Below, piece by piece: positions 11,701-22,639 of a stretch of DNA of 64,000 nt. The notes beneath the pieces were generated by a model. The model was not told the origin of the DNA, did no database searches, and saw nothing but the letters and a program-made list of their open reading frames with translations. The first letter of the stretch is position 1; every line of letters starts with the position of its first letter. The translations under genes and the position numbers were made by a program. Location of the stretch: the NCBI GenBank assembly GCA_963971575.1, contig OZ020618.1:29006540-29070539 (forward strand), in the 5' to 3' direction. This stretch comes from Liopterus haemorrhoidalis (taxonomy: Eukaryota; Arthropoda; Insecta; Coleoptera; Dytiscidae).

Positions 11701-12982
11701 AAATTTTAGGCATACGCGTGAAAATTATCAGATAGTTCAGATAATTCCATCGTATCAGAAAATTTAAAGCAAAAAGATTAACTCCCAATTAGATTTTCTC
11801 GAAATAGAACACAAAATAGAATCAAAATTACTGTCAGGTATATAATAATTAATAACTTCAAATGTAGATATTATAACAAATTTCTTAACTCAATTCATTA
11901 AATGTATAAAATAAAATAAAAATAAGTGGAAGTTTTCCGCCCGAAGCATTAATAATTTTAATATGTTGAATAGTCGATAATTTTCCTTAGAGAAAATCGT
12001 ACGCTATACAGACAAACATAGAACCGCGCAGCCAGGAGATGGGGTCTCACTTGACCCCCCCACACCTAATAAATACGCTTTTAAGCAAAAAATACTGGGT
12101 TCGAAAATCCCGAATATAATGTTTCACTAATATCTTTCTACATGCTGACTACAAATTTCGCGTGAACCATTTTCAAAGCTACAATATTGCAGGCGCGTAC
12201 CCAGACATTTATGTTGGGAGAGGGGGGGCGGTATATAATCGTTTGTTACATGACAGAAAACAATGTTTAAAAATATCAAAACTGCATTTTAATTCATAGC
12301 GAAAATCCCAATTTAACAAAAAACCAATCAGATTACTTCGTTTGCCCGAACTCACCCGAGGAACAACGAAAATATGTGTTGCTAACTTAATATCGGTTAT
12401 CAACTCATTGGCGTGTAGAGAAAAATAGTGTTCATTTAATAATCAATTCGTATAAGGTAATAAAAATAGAATGTACGCCTATGTACACATGTCCTTGGAA
12501 ATAAGTTTGATAACTAAATGTTTTTGTCAAGTATTGCATAACGGACAAGATTTGTTGATCGCTCGGTATATACATGCATATGTATTGTAATTTTTATTGA
12601 AAAATCTTCTTCTGGACTTCGATATATGGAGGTCCGACTGTCCCTGATTGTTTTACTACTCCGTGACTAACATATTTGTTTTAAAAGCATTACTGGATGT
12701 AGGTGATGAAAATGCTCTGCGAAAATAACTCTTCTTTAACTAGTTTGTATAAAAAGCATGTAAATTTTCATATTTTTTATTTATGAGCATGTTTACTTAA
12801 CATACTAACTAAAATCTTTAAAATATTGACTTAAATAAGTCATACTGATCTATTTACTATTCAAACAAAATCAATTAGACTTCATTTACAATTTCAATTA
12901 ACCTCATCTTCTATAATCAGCCACTATCTTCATGAATCATTCATTCACAAAAATCATGAGTTAAAATTTATAAAAATGAACT
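8750..12982. other. Long AT-rich region without recognisable genes
   Basis: No supported coding region. Visible items: a LINE-tail-like piece ending in GAAGAAGAAGAAGAA at 9170-9186; a hAT-like left end (CAGGTATGTCCAACC) near 10147 without a matching right end; a CTTCTTCTTCTTC run near 10842; and a CAGGCGCGTACCCAG end at 12191 followed by a G-run, again without a partner. ORFs at 9632-9814, 9847-10140 and 12209-12403 are low-complexity and unsupported. Confidence 0.4.
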
Positions 12983-13324
12983 GTGAACTATTGTACAGAT
13001 GATTCATTCATAGTGCCTTTAGTGGAGTGGAGCGTCCTTGCATGGTATGCGCGCGCGTTTGGGCGTACGTACGTACAATACAATAGTACGCTACCCCCCA
13101 TGCTGGGGTACCAGACCGCGCACCATCGATTTTTCAACTCGCGTGTCCTCCACCCTAACTACACGACCTACCACGAACACTTATGCACGTGTTACTCTGA
13201 TCTTTTGTATTTTACCGAGGTTTCAGGTACACAATATTTAGGGGTACTTGCACTACAATTAACTGTTTTTTATATCCAGTGGTTATATGCCTTGAAAATT
13301 TATAAAATAAATTCTGTCCAATAG
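12983..13324 (+). other. GC-richer island with a 113-codon open frame
   Basis: About 13020-13210 is clearly more GC-rich than its surroundings (GTACGTACGTAC, GCGCGCG, TACCCCCCATGCTGGGGTACC palindrome). It carries an uninterrupted frame rich in aromatic residues and reads like no family I know. A promoter, 5' untranslated exon or degenerate transposon end are all possible. I do not claim a protein. Confidence 0.2.
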
Positions 13325-13564
13325 TTCTTGATTAAAATTCACAAATTTAGAACTTATAGGTAACTGAGAGATAATTAAATTATTTCAATTTACTATATCA
13401 GTATTTCCCCAAGAAGTCAATAGACAATCATTGTACAAATTTCACTTTATTGGCAAATTTTTCATTCCTTGAAGGAGCCATTATATCAGTTTTGCAAATA
13501 ATTCAAATAGTAATAATTGTGCGATCAACGACACCCATATAGATCATAATTAAATCTATGGCCA

Positions 13565-13945
13565 AGCTATGGCCAAGAAACCCTTATACATTACTCATGT
13601 GTCTTTCTATATATCTGAATGTTCTATAGAAATTGAGGTCAAACGACTGTAACTAAAAAGATGAAATTTAGCATGCATAAAGAACTCTTGGACCATATAT
13701 AGAAAAATACTGAGGCTTAAGAAAATATGATATATCATCCCAAAAAATATATAAACAAATATGTATTTATTGAAACAGAGTTTTTAATGATGTATCAAAT
13801 GAAAGCTCTTTATATGTGGATTAACGATTAACGAAGTGTATATGCTGACTAACGATTTTTATTTTTGAAAAATAAAAATTATTGTTCACTCGATTATCAC
13901 TAAACAAGAGGAATTTGTGATCTAATTGTGTTTTCGGAAAATATT
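13565..13945 (+). mobile_element. CTGT-microsatellite TIR family, copy E (old, partial)
   Basis: The sequence starts ATGGCCAAGAAACCCTTATACATTACTC, passes a decayed CTGT block, then reads AAATTTAGCATGCATAAAG and ATATAAACAAATATGTATTTATTG in the order seen in copies A and B. It ends before the tRNA-like module. Heavily diverged, so older than the other copies. Confidence 0.5.
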
Positions 13946-14069
13946 GAATTTTTATTATATAATAATATTTTATTGAGCCTATTAGTGATCATAGAAATAC
14001 AGAGGTTAAGTCAATATAATGTTTACATAGGTAGATATTCTACTGTTTAACAGAATTCAAAATTTAACA

Positions 14070-17060
14070 TTATTCAGCTTTGTAATTTAAATATTCAGAG
14101 ATTGAATAGAACGTATGTTCTAGTAGATATTTCTTAAACATATTTTTGAATAATTTTACATTGGTTATACTTTTAATGCTATCAGGGATCTTATTATATA
14201 ATCTTGCAGCTATAAAACGAGGACTTTGTTCGTACAAGGTAGTATGGTGCCTCTCAATATTCAAGCTAGATTTACTCCTTGTATTGTGATTATGATAATC
14301 ACTATTTATATTAAAGTTACTGTAATGATTTTTGACAAATAGTGCGCATTCTAAAATAAAAATTGAGGGAACTGTTAATATTTTAAGATTTTTGAATAAA
14401 TTTCTACACGAAGTTCTATATGGAGTAAATGTCAATATTCGAATAGCTTTTTTTTGCTGCAAGAGAATTTTGTGAGCTTCTTTTGATGCTCCCCAGAAAA
14501 TAATAGCATAATTTATAATTGAATGAAATTTCGCAAAATAAACCGATCTTAATACTGAAGGTGAAATAAAGTACCTGAGCCTTTTTAGCATATAACATGA
14601 TCCTGATAGCTTAGTATTTATATAATCAATATGTGGAGACCAACGAAGATTTTGATGGATTATAAGTCCAAGAAATTTGAGTTGTTGGGATTGCTGGAGG
14701 GAATATGAGTTTGGGACTCGTATTAATGGGCTACTAATTTGGGTATTTTGAAAGCTATGAAAATTTAGGAAGGTTGTTTTGTTTTTGTTCAAGAGAAGTT
14801 TGTTTTCTATGCACCATTGATTGAATATGTAACATTGGTCATTAGCTCGTGTTTGAAGGTCTTGTGGATTAGGACAGTTAATCAAGAGGTTAGTGTCATC
14901 GGCATATTGGCAAAGTACTCCATTAGATAAATGCTGAGGTAGATCATTCACAAATAGCAGAAATAACACTGGACCAAGGATCGAGCCCTGTGGAACACCT
15001 GAAAGGGAACCACGAGTAGCCGATTTAGAGTTTTTCGATGCAGATGTTATTGACACGAATTGATCTCTGCTAGTGACAAATGACATAATCCAATTGTTGG
15101 GTATGCCAAATATACCAAGCAAACGGAGTTTATCAGAGAGTATGTTGTGATCTATTGTGTCGAATGCTTTCGATAAATCGAAAAACATTCCAAGACTTAA
15201 GCTTTTATTATCTAAGGCTTGGTAAATACTCTGAATAAATGAATATATTGCTGTTACAGTCGATCTATTTTTAACAAAGCCATGTTGAGAATCTTCTAAA
15301 AGAGAAAATTTATTTAAATAAGATATTAATCGGGTTAGGAATAGTTTCTCAAATATTTTGGAGAAACAACTCTGAACCGCAATGGGCCTGTAATTGTCTA
15401 TTAGTGTTTTTGAACCGTTTTTAAATACTGGAACTATTTTTGAGCACTTAAGTGCACTGGGAAATACTCCACTATTAAAAGAAATGTTAATAATAGCTGT
15501 TAAAGGTTTCACAATGTAGTCTACACAATTTAACAATAATTTGCAGGGAATTTCATCGGCACCAACTGAAGTTGTTTTACCAACATCCAGTATAATTTGT
15601 TTCACTTCAAACATATCAGTAGGAAACAGAAACATTCTTGAACTTACTGGTGTAGAGGATTTAAGTCGTGGTCTATTATTGATGGAGCTAGTATCTAGAG
15701 TCGAGATTAGGTTGTTAATTTTATCTACAAAATGATCATTAAATAAATTTGCAATTTGTTCGCCGTTAGTAATTTCATTATTGTCTAATTTAATTTTATC
15801 AATATTGTGTTTTGATTTATTGGCGCAATGATTTTTAATAATATGCCAGGAGGCCTTACATTTATTATTTGATTGAAATATTATATTATCATAATATGAT
15901 TTCTTAACAGAGTTCAAATATTTATTAAATTTACGTTTTTCTATTTTATATAGGTTAATTAAATTAGGATTTACTTTTGAAATTTTATAAAGTGTATTAA
16001 TCATATCTTCTTTCATTAATAAATCATGGGTAACCCATGATTTTTTATTTTTGCTGCTATTGTTATTTACGTACATTGAAGGGAAAGCTGCATTAAAGTA
16101 ATGCATGAAAATACCGCAAAAATCATCAAACATACTATTACAGTCTTGTTTTTGAAAAACAGATGTCCAGGATTCTTTTTCCAATAAATATTTGAAGTAT
16201 TCCAGATTGGTGTCTGAAAATTTTCTCGATACTTTCCTGTAAGGATGTTCGCTTTTTTCTCCAGAATGGGAGAAAGTCATAATACAGGGTTTATGCTTAG
16301 CATCATAATCAAGAATAGTTCTTACTTCAGCCTTTTCAATATTGGTTATAAATAAGTCGATTAAGGTGGACGATGTATTAGTAAAATGGGTAGCTTCGCT
16401 AGATATAATTTTTAAACCATAAGATATCATAGAGTTGGCAAATATTTTTTGTTTAGATCCATCTACTTGCATATCTACATTAAAGTCTCCACATATTATT
16501 ATATTATCAAAATTATCAGAAAATAGTTTCTCTAACAAGTTCTCAAAACATGAAATAAAATCATTGAAATCACTATTAGGTGGATGGTATATGGTCAATA
16601 GCAAGATCTTGCAATCTTTCATTTCTACAATGGAACCACAGCATTCAAAGAGATGTTCAATACAAAATTCATTTATATAAGGAAGATCGCGAGCCTTACA
16701 ATTGACCCTACCAAACGTAATAACACCACCGCCTCTCATTGTGCTCCTGCAATAATTTGAAATCATATCAAAATTTCTTATTGAGATAGAATTTATCATA
16801 TCAGAAGTTAACCAGTGCTCAGCAAAGCATATAAAATCAACGTTATATCTTTGTAATAGTAATTCAATGATTTCAATTTTGTTAAATAATGAACAAACAT
16901 TATGAAAAAGAACAGATATTCTACTTGTATTAGCTGAAAATGTTTTAATTGTATTATTAATATCTGAAATATTTATATTACGGGCAATTATATTATTTTG
17001 TACAATGGAAGTTGTAATATTCCCTATACTACATTTTAAATCTATATCACTCTGTAATTG
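14070..17060 (-). CDS. Jockey-like non-LTR retrotransposon ORF2: endonuclease and reverse transcriptase
   Basis: This is an open frame of about 997 codons; the first in-frame ATG is at 16799, giving 909 residues, but EN sequence continues upstream (H-N-V-C-S-L-F-N-K, F-A-E-H-W-L) to a TAG at 17061. From that ATG: APE-type endonuclease with Y-H-P-P-N-S (about 71) and G-D-F-N-V-D (about 104). The usual S-D-H motif reads A-K-H-K-P. The reverse transcriptase has N-Y-R-P-I (about 469), D-L-S-K-A-F-D (about 541), G-V-P-Q-G-S-I-L-G-P (about 601) and the catalytic Y-A-D-D (about 632). The C-terminal H-N-H-N-T-R-S-K motif is typical of jockey-clade elements. The element makes cDNA at a nicked chromosomal target. 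No internal stop is present, so it is recent. ORF1 and an obvious start are missing, and no clear poly(A) is seen, so autonomous activity is doubtful. Confidence 0.92.
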   Translation of the reverse strand, partial: QLQSDIDLKCSIGNITTSIVQNNIIARNINISDINNTIKTFSANTSRISVLFHNVCSLFNKIEIIELLLQRYNVDFICFAEHWLTSDMINSISIRNFDMISNYCRSTMRGGGVITFGRVNCKARDLPYINEFCIEHLFECCGSIVEMKDCKILLLTIYHPPNSDFNDFISCFENLLEKLFSDNFDNIIICGDFNVDMQVDGSKQKIFANSMISYGLKIISSEATHFTNTSSTLIDLFITNIEKAEVRTILDYDAKHKPCIMTFSHSGEKSEHPYRKVSRKFSDTNLEYFKYLLEKESWTSVFQKQDCNSMFDDFCGIFMHYFNAAFPSMYVNNNSSKNKKSWVTHDLLMKEDMINTLYKISKVNPNLINLYKIEKRKFNKYLNSVKKSYYDNIIFQSNNKCKASWHIIKNHCANKSKHNIDKIKLDNNEITNGEQIANLFNDHFVDKINNLISTLDTSSINNRPRLKSSTPVSSRMFLFPTDMFEVKQIILDVGKTTSVGADEIPCKLLLNCVDYIVKPLTAIINISFNSGVFPSALKCSKIVPVFKNGSKTLIDNYRPIAVQSCFSKIFEKLFLTRLISYLNKFSLLEDSQHGFVKNRSTVTAIYSFIQSIYQALDNKSLSLGMFFDLSKAFDTIDHNILSDKLRLLGIFGIPNNWIMSFVTSRDQFVSITSASKNSKSATRGSLSGVPQGSILGPVLFLLFVNDLPQHLSNGVLCQYADDTNLLINCPNPQDLQTRANDQCYIFNQWCIENKLLLNKNKTTFLNFHSFQNTQISSPLIRVPNSYSLQQSQQLKFLGLIIHQNLRWSPHIDYINTKLSGSCYMLKRLRYFISPSVLRSVYFAKFHSIINYAIIFWGASKEAHKILLQQKKAIRILTFTPYRTSCRNLFKNLKILTVPSIFILECALFVKNHYSNFNINSDYHNHNTRSKSSLNIERHHTTLYEQSPRFIAARLYNKIPDSIKSITNVKLFKNMFKKYLLEHTFYSISEYLNYKAE

Positions 17061-17063
17061 CTA

Positions 17064-17631
17064 CTGGTATTTAACTGTATTTTGATAGTCCTTTGTTTTT
17101 CTTTTGTAGACACTACAGGTTTTATCCCACGCACAGTGATTTGTATCTAAGTTCAGTTTAAGATTGTATATAGTATAGGATATTGTAGTTCAGTGTAGAT
17201 TATATTTGTGACTAGGCTAGCTATGGATTCTTTTGAAACTAAAGAAATATATAAATAAATACAAAAGACCAGGGATTCGATTATTTACACCTGTCTTTTG
17301 TTATTTCTATCATATACAAGTTTATATCATAAAAGCAAAAAAAAAAAATTAACATCTGCACTATGTGCTATGTACCTACACTACAATAATAATATTTAAA
17401 GGCATAACATCTATTTTCTTCTTCACGTGTCGACACTACTATTCGAATATTGGCAATCATCAATATGATCTCCACTTTACAAACTGTATTCTGAAATAAT
17501 GAAGTTGTTTTCCTATCCAACCACTAACGTAGAATTTTTTATCCAGGATAGTCGTCATCTTCCTACACTTCGATTTCCAAATATCTATATTAATAATACA
17601 GGCTGCATCTGTCTTTTTTTCCCCCTTCTAA
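17064..17631. other. Flank upstream of the jockey frame; possible LINE 3' tail
   Basis: 17200-17270 (CTATGGATTCTTTTGAAACT.. ATAAATAAATACAAA) resembles the A-rich 3' end of a jockey-like element in the + orientation. The rest, to the Harbinger-like TIR at 17632, is AT-rich with nothing recognised. Confidence 0.3.
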
Positions 17632-18571
17632 TGCCGGGTTTACATTGGTAGAGTAAAAGAGCTAGTAACTAGCGCAAGTACTACGCGCTTTACTCTACTA
17701 TCTTATTTTCAGGATTTAATACACAATTGACATACTTATTTTATTTTCTGGATAGTAAGTGTCAAAACACATTTGACATCTTCACTGTGATTTTGTTGTG
17801 AAATTATCTTTTTGCAAAAAATAGTTTATGAATATGAATATACATCGTCGCCGACGTGATGCCATTAAAAAAATGGTATTTTGTATGACATCATTTCTTG
17901 TGGAGGAAATAACTGTCTTATTGAAGAAATCGGTACAGAATATAAGCCTAAACGAAAATGGGTTAAAAAATGGATTGATAGAAGAGCTACCCATGGCGCA
18001 TCAGCCATGTCTATTTCGTGAATTAGCTGTGGTAGATCAAAAAAAGTACAGACTGTGTTTAAGAATGACACTAGATGATTTTAATAGGCTATTAAATTTA
18101 GTTAGTCCATTAATACAACGAACTGATACACTAATGAGGGATGCGATTGCAGCAAGAATAAAACTGGAATTAACGCTTTATTTCCTAGCCACAGGAAATA
18201 GTTATCGTAGTCTACATCTTTTTCGTGTATCAAAGGCAGCTATTTCACAGATGTTTTCAGAAATCATCAAATAATAAATCAATGTTACGCAATTTATGTA
18301 AATAAATTATAACTTACCTGATATGGGTTGTTTTCTATTTGTTATGACAGGTTACCGCTTGGCGCCAATTTGAAATGTATTAATTTTGCGTAGTGGGGGA
18401 AAAGATAGTAGCTAGTAAATACGTCGACGAGCTAGCTGCTATCCTAGCCCAACTACTAGCAGCTAGTACTCTACTAGTCACATTGTCAGATGTTTACACA
18501 GGGATAGTAACTAGTTGTTAGATACTTGCGCTAGTTACTAGCTCTTTTACTCTACCAATGTAAACCCGGCA
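17632..18571 (+). mobile_element. PIF/Harbinger element, internally deleted
   Basis: Near-perfect terminal inverted repeats of about 50 bp (TGCCGGGTTTACATTGGTAG.. and its inverse ending ..CCAATGTAAACCCGGCA) are flanked by direct TAA duplications at 17629-17631 and 18572-18574. Inside are repeated CTAGTAACTAG/GCTAGTAC units, and the 5' part of a HARBI1-like transposase (17828-18274). The catalytic DDE part is missing, so movement would need a complete relative in trans. Confidence 0.9.
17828..18274 (+). pseudogene. HARBI1-like (Harbinger) transposase, N-terminal part only
   Basis: The 148-codon frame ends before the DDE nuclease domain; complete HARBI1-type proteins are near 350-400 residues. 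Residues about 70-148 match the conserved N-terminal region: L-R-M-T-L-D-D-F-N-R-L-L, then I-Q-R-T-D-T and A-I-A-A-R-I-K-L-E-L-T-L-Y-F-L-A-T-G-N-S-Y-R-S-L. About 17935-18000 reads better in the next frame (K-R-K-W-V-K-K-W-I-D-R-R), as expected in this family. The frame has therefore probably suffered two compensating shifts. It lies inside a TAA-flanked element with long TIRs. Family call firm; function lost. Confidence 0.85.
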
Positions 18572-18690
18572 TAAGATTTAGTTTTTACGTCTTTTAGACG
18601 ATTAACATCAAAAAGTAAATTTTTGTCTGTTAACCGAAATTCACGTTGTATTTCTATAAAATGAATAATTAGTGAGACATAGACGATTAC

Positions 18691-19176
18691 CTAAAGTGGG
18701 TTTTACACGATTCAATTTATTGATTAATTAATTGAAAAAGTTGACATTCAATTAATTGATGTGTATAAAGTGTAAAAATTTCGTCAATTAATTGATCAAT
18801 TTATTTTGAAAATAGAACAAGTTATATTTTTTTATCAATTTTTCATCAATATTTTGAGGGAATTCTAGGTATTTTTTTATTTGTTAAGATACTGCCAACT
18901 GTTTAGTTGTAGCACAACTTCCAAATATATCGTTCGTTCGAACCTCGAACGTTCTAATTTACCATCATCTAGGTTATTTCTTTTGTTTTTGTTCACAGGT
19001 CGTAACTTTGGGAAGATTACAGTTGGCAATGTAAAAGTTTTCAAAAAAATTGATAAATAAATTGATGTGTGTAAAGTGAGGCTTTTGTTTCCAAGGTTAC
19101 CAATAAGTTTTTCAATTGACAAAAATCTTGATCAATTTATTGATCAATTAATTGAACTGCGTAAAACCAACTTTAG
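18691..19176. mobile_element. TIR element with repeated TCAATTAATTGAT motif
   Basis: The ends CTAAAGTGGGTTTTACACGA and (inverted) GTAAAACCAACTTTAG enclose 486 bp. The phrase (A)TCAATTAATTGAT with GTGTAAAGTG recurs several times near both ends and inside (18719, 18748, 18784, 19045, 19131). Non-coding; the minus ORF 18877-19122 is not recognisable. Superfamily not assigned. Confidence 0.65.
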
Positions 19177-20730
19177 ATATATTTTCCTTAACTCCATACG
19201 AAGTACAAGCAACTCTGCTGGTAACAGTAACCAAATATTTTACTAACACTTAAGAAGAAAAACACTGCTTAGTTAAAATTTGGAAATATTATCGTTATAA
19301 TTTTTAACGAAAAAAAGAAAAAAACAGTAGTTTATGAATTATTGGGAAGAAATTAAAAATTCTAATTAAGTAAATTACAAGAAAATTCAATATTCAATTA
19401 TTGCAATTCAATACTTCCTAGAAATAATATTTATTCACTTTTCGTTTCATTATTCATTATTTCCATTGACAAAGAAGATTATAGGTCAATTTCTCAATAG
19501 GCTTAAATAGATCAATAAAAGAAAACATTGAAAAATCAACCTTAATTAAAAAGCTCAACAAAAATATCTGAATCAATCCTGATAATTTAACTTTTAAGTA
19601 AATTTACAATTATTAGTTAGCAAGGCTCGATGCGTACCAGATCAAACCGGAACACTGTTTCGGTTCAAGAAATTATGGAAAATATTGTTCCGGTTCGTAA
19701 AATTATTGAACAATAATTTTGAAGTGGCGTCCCGGTTCATGAAATTTTCCTTTTCGAGCCCTGTGACTTAATAACCAGTTAGTGACTTAAATCAACCCGT
19801 TCAGTTCCTTCATAGTAGTAGCTATAAGTGCGAACGGCCTAACTCAAACTAGTTTTGTTATCGTGTAAACTTTATAGAAGTATCACCTACTGCTATAATT
19901 CATCATTTTTATAAATCCTCTTTAAACAGATAAAGTATACCTAACACAATATGCTCAAAATATCTTCTTATCGCTATGTATTTTATTTATCTCCCACTTT
20001 TATAATAAATACCAAGGAAACCTAATTTTGTCCTCAGGTATTTACTTTTTACAAAAGCTTTCGTGCATAAACTTCACTTGTTTATAAAACTTGGAAATAA
20101 ATTTAAATTTAACGTGTAAACTACCCTCCTAAATCTTACATAAAGCTATAAATTTCATCTTTCTGAAATTCTTCCTGAAATTATTCTCGAGATTTACTGA
20201 CTGTACGTGATGATATTTAAATAATGAAAGATAAATTCTCTACATCCCAAATATATGTTTAATGAAACGCTTAATGCTATTTCTTTTATGTATGCCTTTC
20301 TACCGTGTTTCCCGCTCCTTTATTAAAAGAAATATAGGATTATGTAGAAGAATTCCAGAAAAATATATCCAGAAAAATTCAAGTTTTCAAATATATTAAA
20401 AATATAGTCAAAAGAAATGAAAATAAAAAGGTTGATAGAATTTTTTTCACTTTTAAAATCCCATAAGATGTAACAAGATAACATGAAACACAATTTTTCC
20501 AGGGAAGATCAACATGAAACATGAAATAAACACGGAGCTCATTACAACTTGAGAAAATAAACATCTTCTTTAGATCCGCTTAAACATATCAAAGAGAGCA
20601 TACAGAAAAGGATAAAAATTGATATGTGTAAAAACAAAAAATCTTTACTACCTCATTATTACCGTATTAATCTGTTAATACACGTAGTATTAATCAAATT
20701 ATAAACTGGAGAAAATATGGACTTAAAAAA
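19177..20730. other. AT-rich spacer with one weak TIR fragment
   Basis: 19619-19763 starts GCAAGGCTCGA and ends TTTTCGAGCCCTG with three TTCCGGTTC/CCCGGTTCATGAAATT repeats between, so it is probably an old hAT-like MITE. The rest shows no gene and no repeat ends I can support. Confidence 0.35.
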
Positions 20731-20734
20731 GATC

Positions 20735-20830
20735 TTTGTTGCGCACACATTTTTCTCCAAGCATTTCGGGGGGGGGGGGATGAGTAATTTTTGGAGCCCC
20801 ACCCCCCGGAGCCCCCGCTAGCTGTGTGTA
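20735..20830. mobile_element. hAT-like terminal fragment with G-run
   Basis: GCACACATTTTTCTCCAAGC ATTTC then a G-run, then GGAGCCCCCGCTAG, is the same arrangement as the right end of the element at 39960-40286 and, inverted, 47290-47345. Only one end is present here. Confidence 0.5.
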
Positions 20831-20975
20831 GTAAAATACGAATACGAATATAAAATTAAACACAATAATGTCAAAAATACAATTACATATGATTAGCTTA
20901 TTTATCACTATTTCTAGCGGAACCCTAAGGCTCTGGGGAACCCTGGTTGAGGAACGCTAGCTAAGCTAATGCTAT

Positions 20976-21538
20976 CTAAAGGTAGCCATACACGGTGAGG
21001 ATTTCCTCAAGGAAAAAGCCTCAAGGAATTCCTCTACCGAACCCTCGCCACACACGGAGAGGATTGGCCTCAATGAAAAGGCCTTGAGGACCACAACTTA
21101 AGCTTGTGCGTAGAATTAGCAGATGCTCCTGATTTCATAGATTCCTTAATTTTTTTATTCTCTTTTCGGAGAGCGCTTCTGATATTGTTTATTTTTTTAA
21201 TTACGTCATTTTTTATAGCTTTCGCGTCCACTTCTTTTATTTTTTCCAATAATTTCGCGTACGCAGCCTCCTTTTTATTTCTATCATGGTATTCTTTAGA
21301 ACTTACTTGACACAAGCAAGGTTCATTTTCATACATTAGTATGAATTCCGATAAAAATTCTCTAGACATGTCTAAATAAATTCGACACTCACTTTACAAA
21401 TCCTCAGCACACACAGGTAGTAAGGGTCTGGCCTCAAGGCCAATTACAATCTGGCCTCAAGGCCGAAATATGATTTTTGTTCGAGATTTTTTGGCCTCAA
21501 GTACCGGCCGCGGCCTCACCGTGTATGGCTACCTTTAG
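20976..21538. mobile_element. TIR element carrying a MADF-domain ORF
   Basis: Perfect 25-bp inverted ends, beginning CTAAAGGTAGCCATACACGG at the left and mirrored at the right, enclose 563 bp. The interior has repeated GGCCTCAAGG/CCTCAAGGCC phrases near both ends and one minus-strand ORF (21070-21369). Flanks allow a TA or TWA duplication. The MADF ORF suggests a PIF/Harbinger deletion derivative, because these elements carry a Myb/SANT-like partner gene beside the transposase. Confidence 0.75.
21070..21369 (-). CDS. MADF (Myb/SANT-like) domain protein of a TIR transposon, C-terminally cut
   Basis: 99 residues starting at ATG (21367-21369). Nearly the whole ORF is a MADF domain: F-L-S-E-F-I-L-M-Y at the start, E-P-C-L-C-Q-V (usually E-x-x-L-W), K-E-Y-H-D-R-N-K-K-E-A-A-Y, then V-I-K-K-I-N-N-I-R-S-A-L-R-K-E and K-L-W. 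MADF domains bind DNA; in PIF/Harbinger elements a Myb-like partner helps the transposase reach the nucleus and the termini. Here the ORF runs out in subterminal repeat DNA just after the K-L-W motif, so any later domain is deleted. The frame is open with no stop. It is flanked by perfect TIRs. Domain call firm; role is inference. Confidence 0.8.
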   Translation of the reverse strand: MSREFLSEFILMYENEPCLCQVSSKEYHDRNKKEAAYAKLLEKIKEVDAKAIKNDVIKKINNIRSALRKENKKIKESMKSGASANSTHKLKLWSSRPFH

Positions 21539-22639
21539 TTTTAATTCATATCATTATTGATGAATGAAAATAGTTGATGATGACATATTTTTGACGGCGG
21601 GCTTTAACAATAACGTCGTCTTCTAAATTGCATCACACACCTTCTATAAAACATGCGTGGTGTGTTAACTGTAGTGAAAATATTGCATTAAAAATGATGC
21701 AATATATTCTTTTAATAGACTTCATATAAACATTTATATAAAAAAAAAATGAAAAGGAAGTCTTTTATTAGTAATGAATTAGGGATGTTTTAGTTGGCAC
21801 CCCTTTATGCCGTTTACTAGACATATTAACTAATAACTCATTTCCTTTTGGTGTAAAGTTATACCAGATGTGGATATTTCTGATTTATTATTTTTGGCAC
21901 CTTGACTACTTTATTTATATTATAGTAGGAGAGTAAAAAATATGGACTACACGCAAATATAACTAGAAATGACATATTGGATAATCGATAAATTCATTTA
22001 GTGAAAATAATAAATCAAAGGAAACTGTTTGATTGAAACAATTTTTATTTAACATTCAGACCAATTCTGTAACTCTGTTACTATGATAATTGTAACTAAA
22101 TTTGTCTCTATGAGCAAGGTCAGTTACTATCATGAATGAAAGGCATTATACTTTTTATAACATTTTATCTTGTAGTAACGTTACTACACAGTAATTTTTT
22201 ACAGAATTGATCTGATCGTGTCTAGTTTTTCGTTTTCGCCGTTTCGAAACTAAAAAATTACATTACTTTCAAGGTACATTACTGTCAATTAAGGAAACTA
22301 TTGTACTGTCAGTAAAATGTATACTTGATGATTTTATCAGTTCTTTAGTTTTCCGAATTCCTGAATAAAATCTTAATTGACATTCGTGTGCACATATAGT
22401 GTAGATAATGTTACTCCTTATCTCTTCAACAAATATTAATATTAACGAATTTGTAAGATAGTTTATTTAGCGAAGAAATAATTAGACAGTCATCAAGAGG
22501 CCCAGATATATTGGGGCTAGGAGGGCCATGTGGAAACTTCAGGGGGCTCCACGGGCCCTGGCGCCCCGAAAATTATTTATATTTTACATAAATTACATAA
22601 AAAAACGGATGGGTATGGCGCCCCCGAAATGTTCTTTGG
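21539..22639. other. AT-rich spacer; hAT-like C/G-rich end near 22.5 kb
   Basis: No gene. 22498-22570 (GGCCCAGATATATTGGGGCT.. GGGCCCTGGCGCCCCGAAAAT) is a C/G-rich block typical of hAT-like MITE termini, without a clear partner. The short ORFs at 22528-22733 lie in it and are not supported. Confidence 0.35.
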
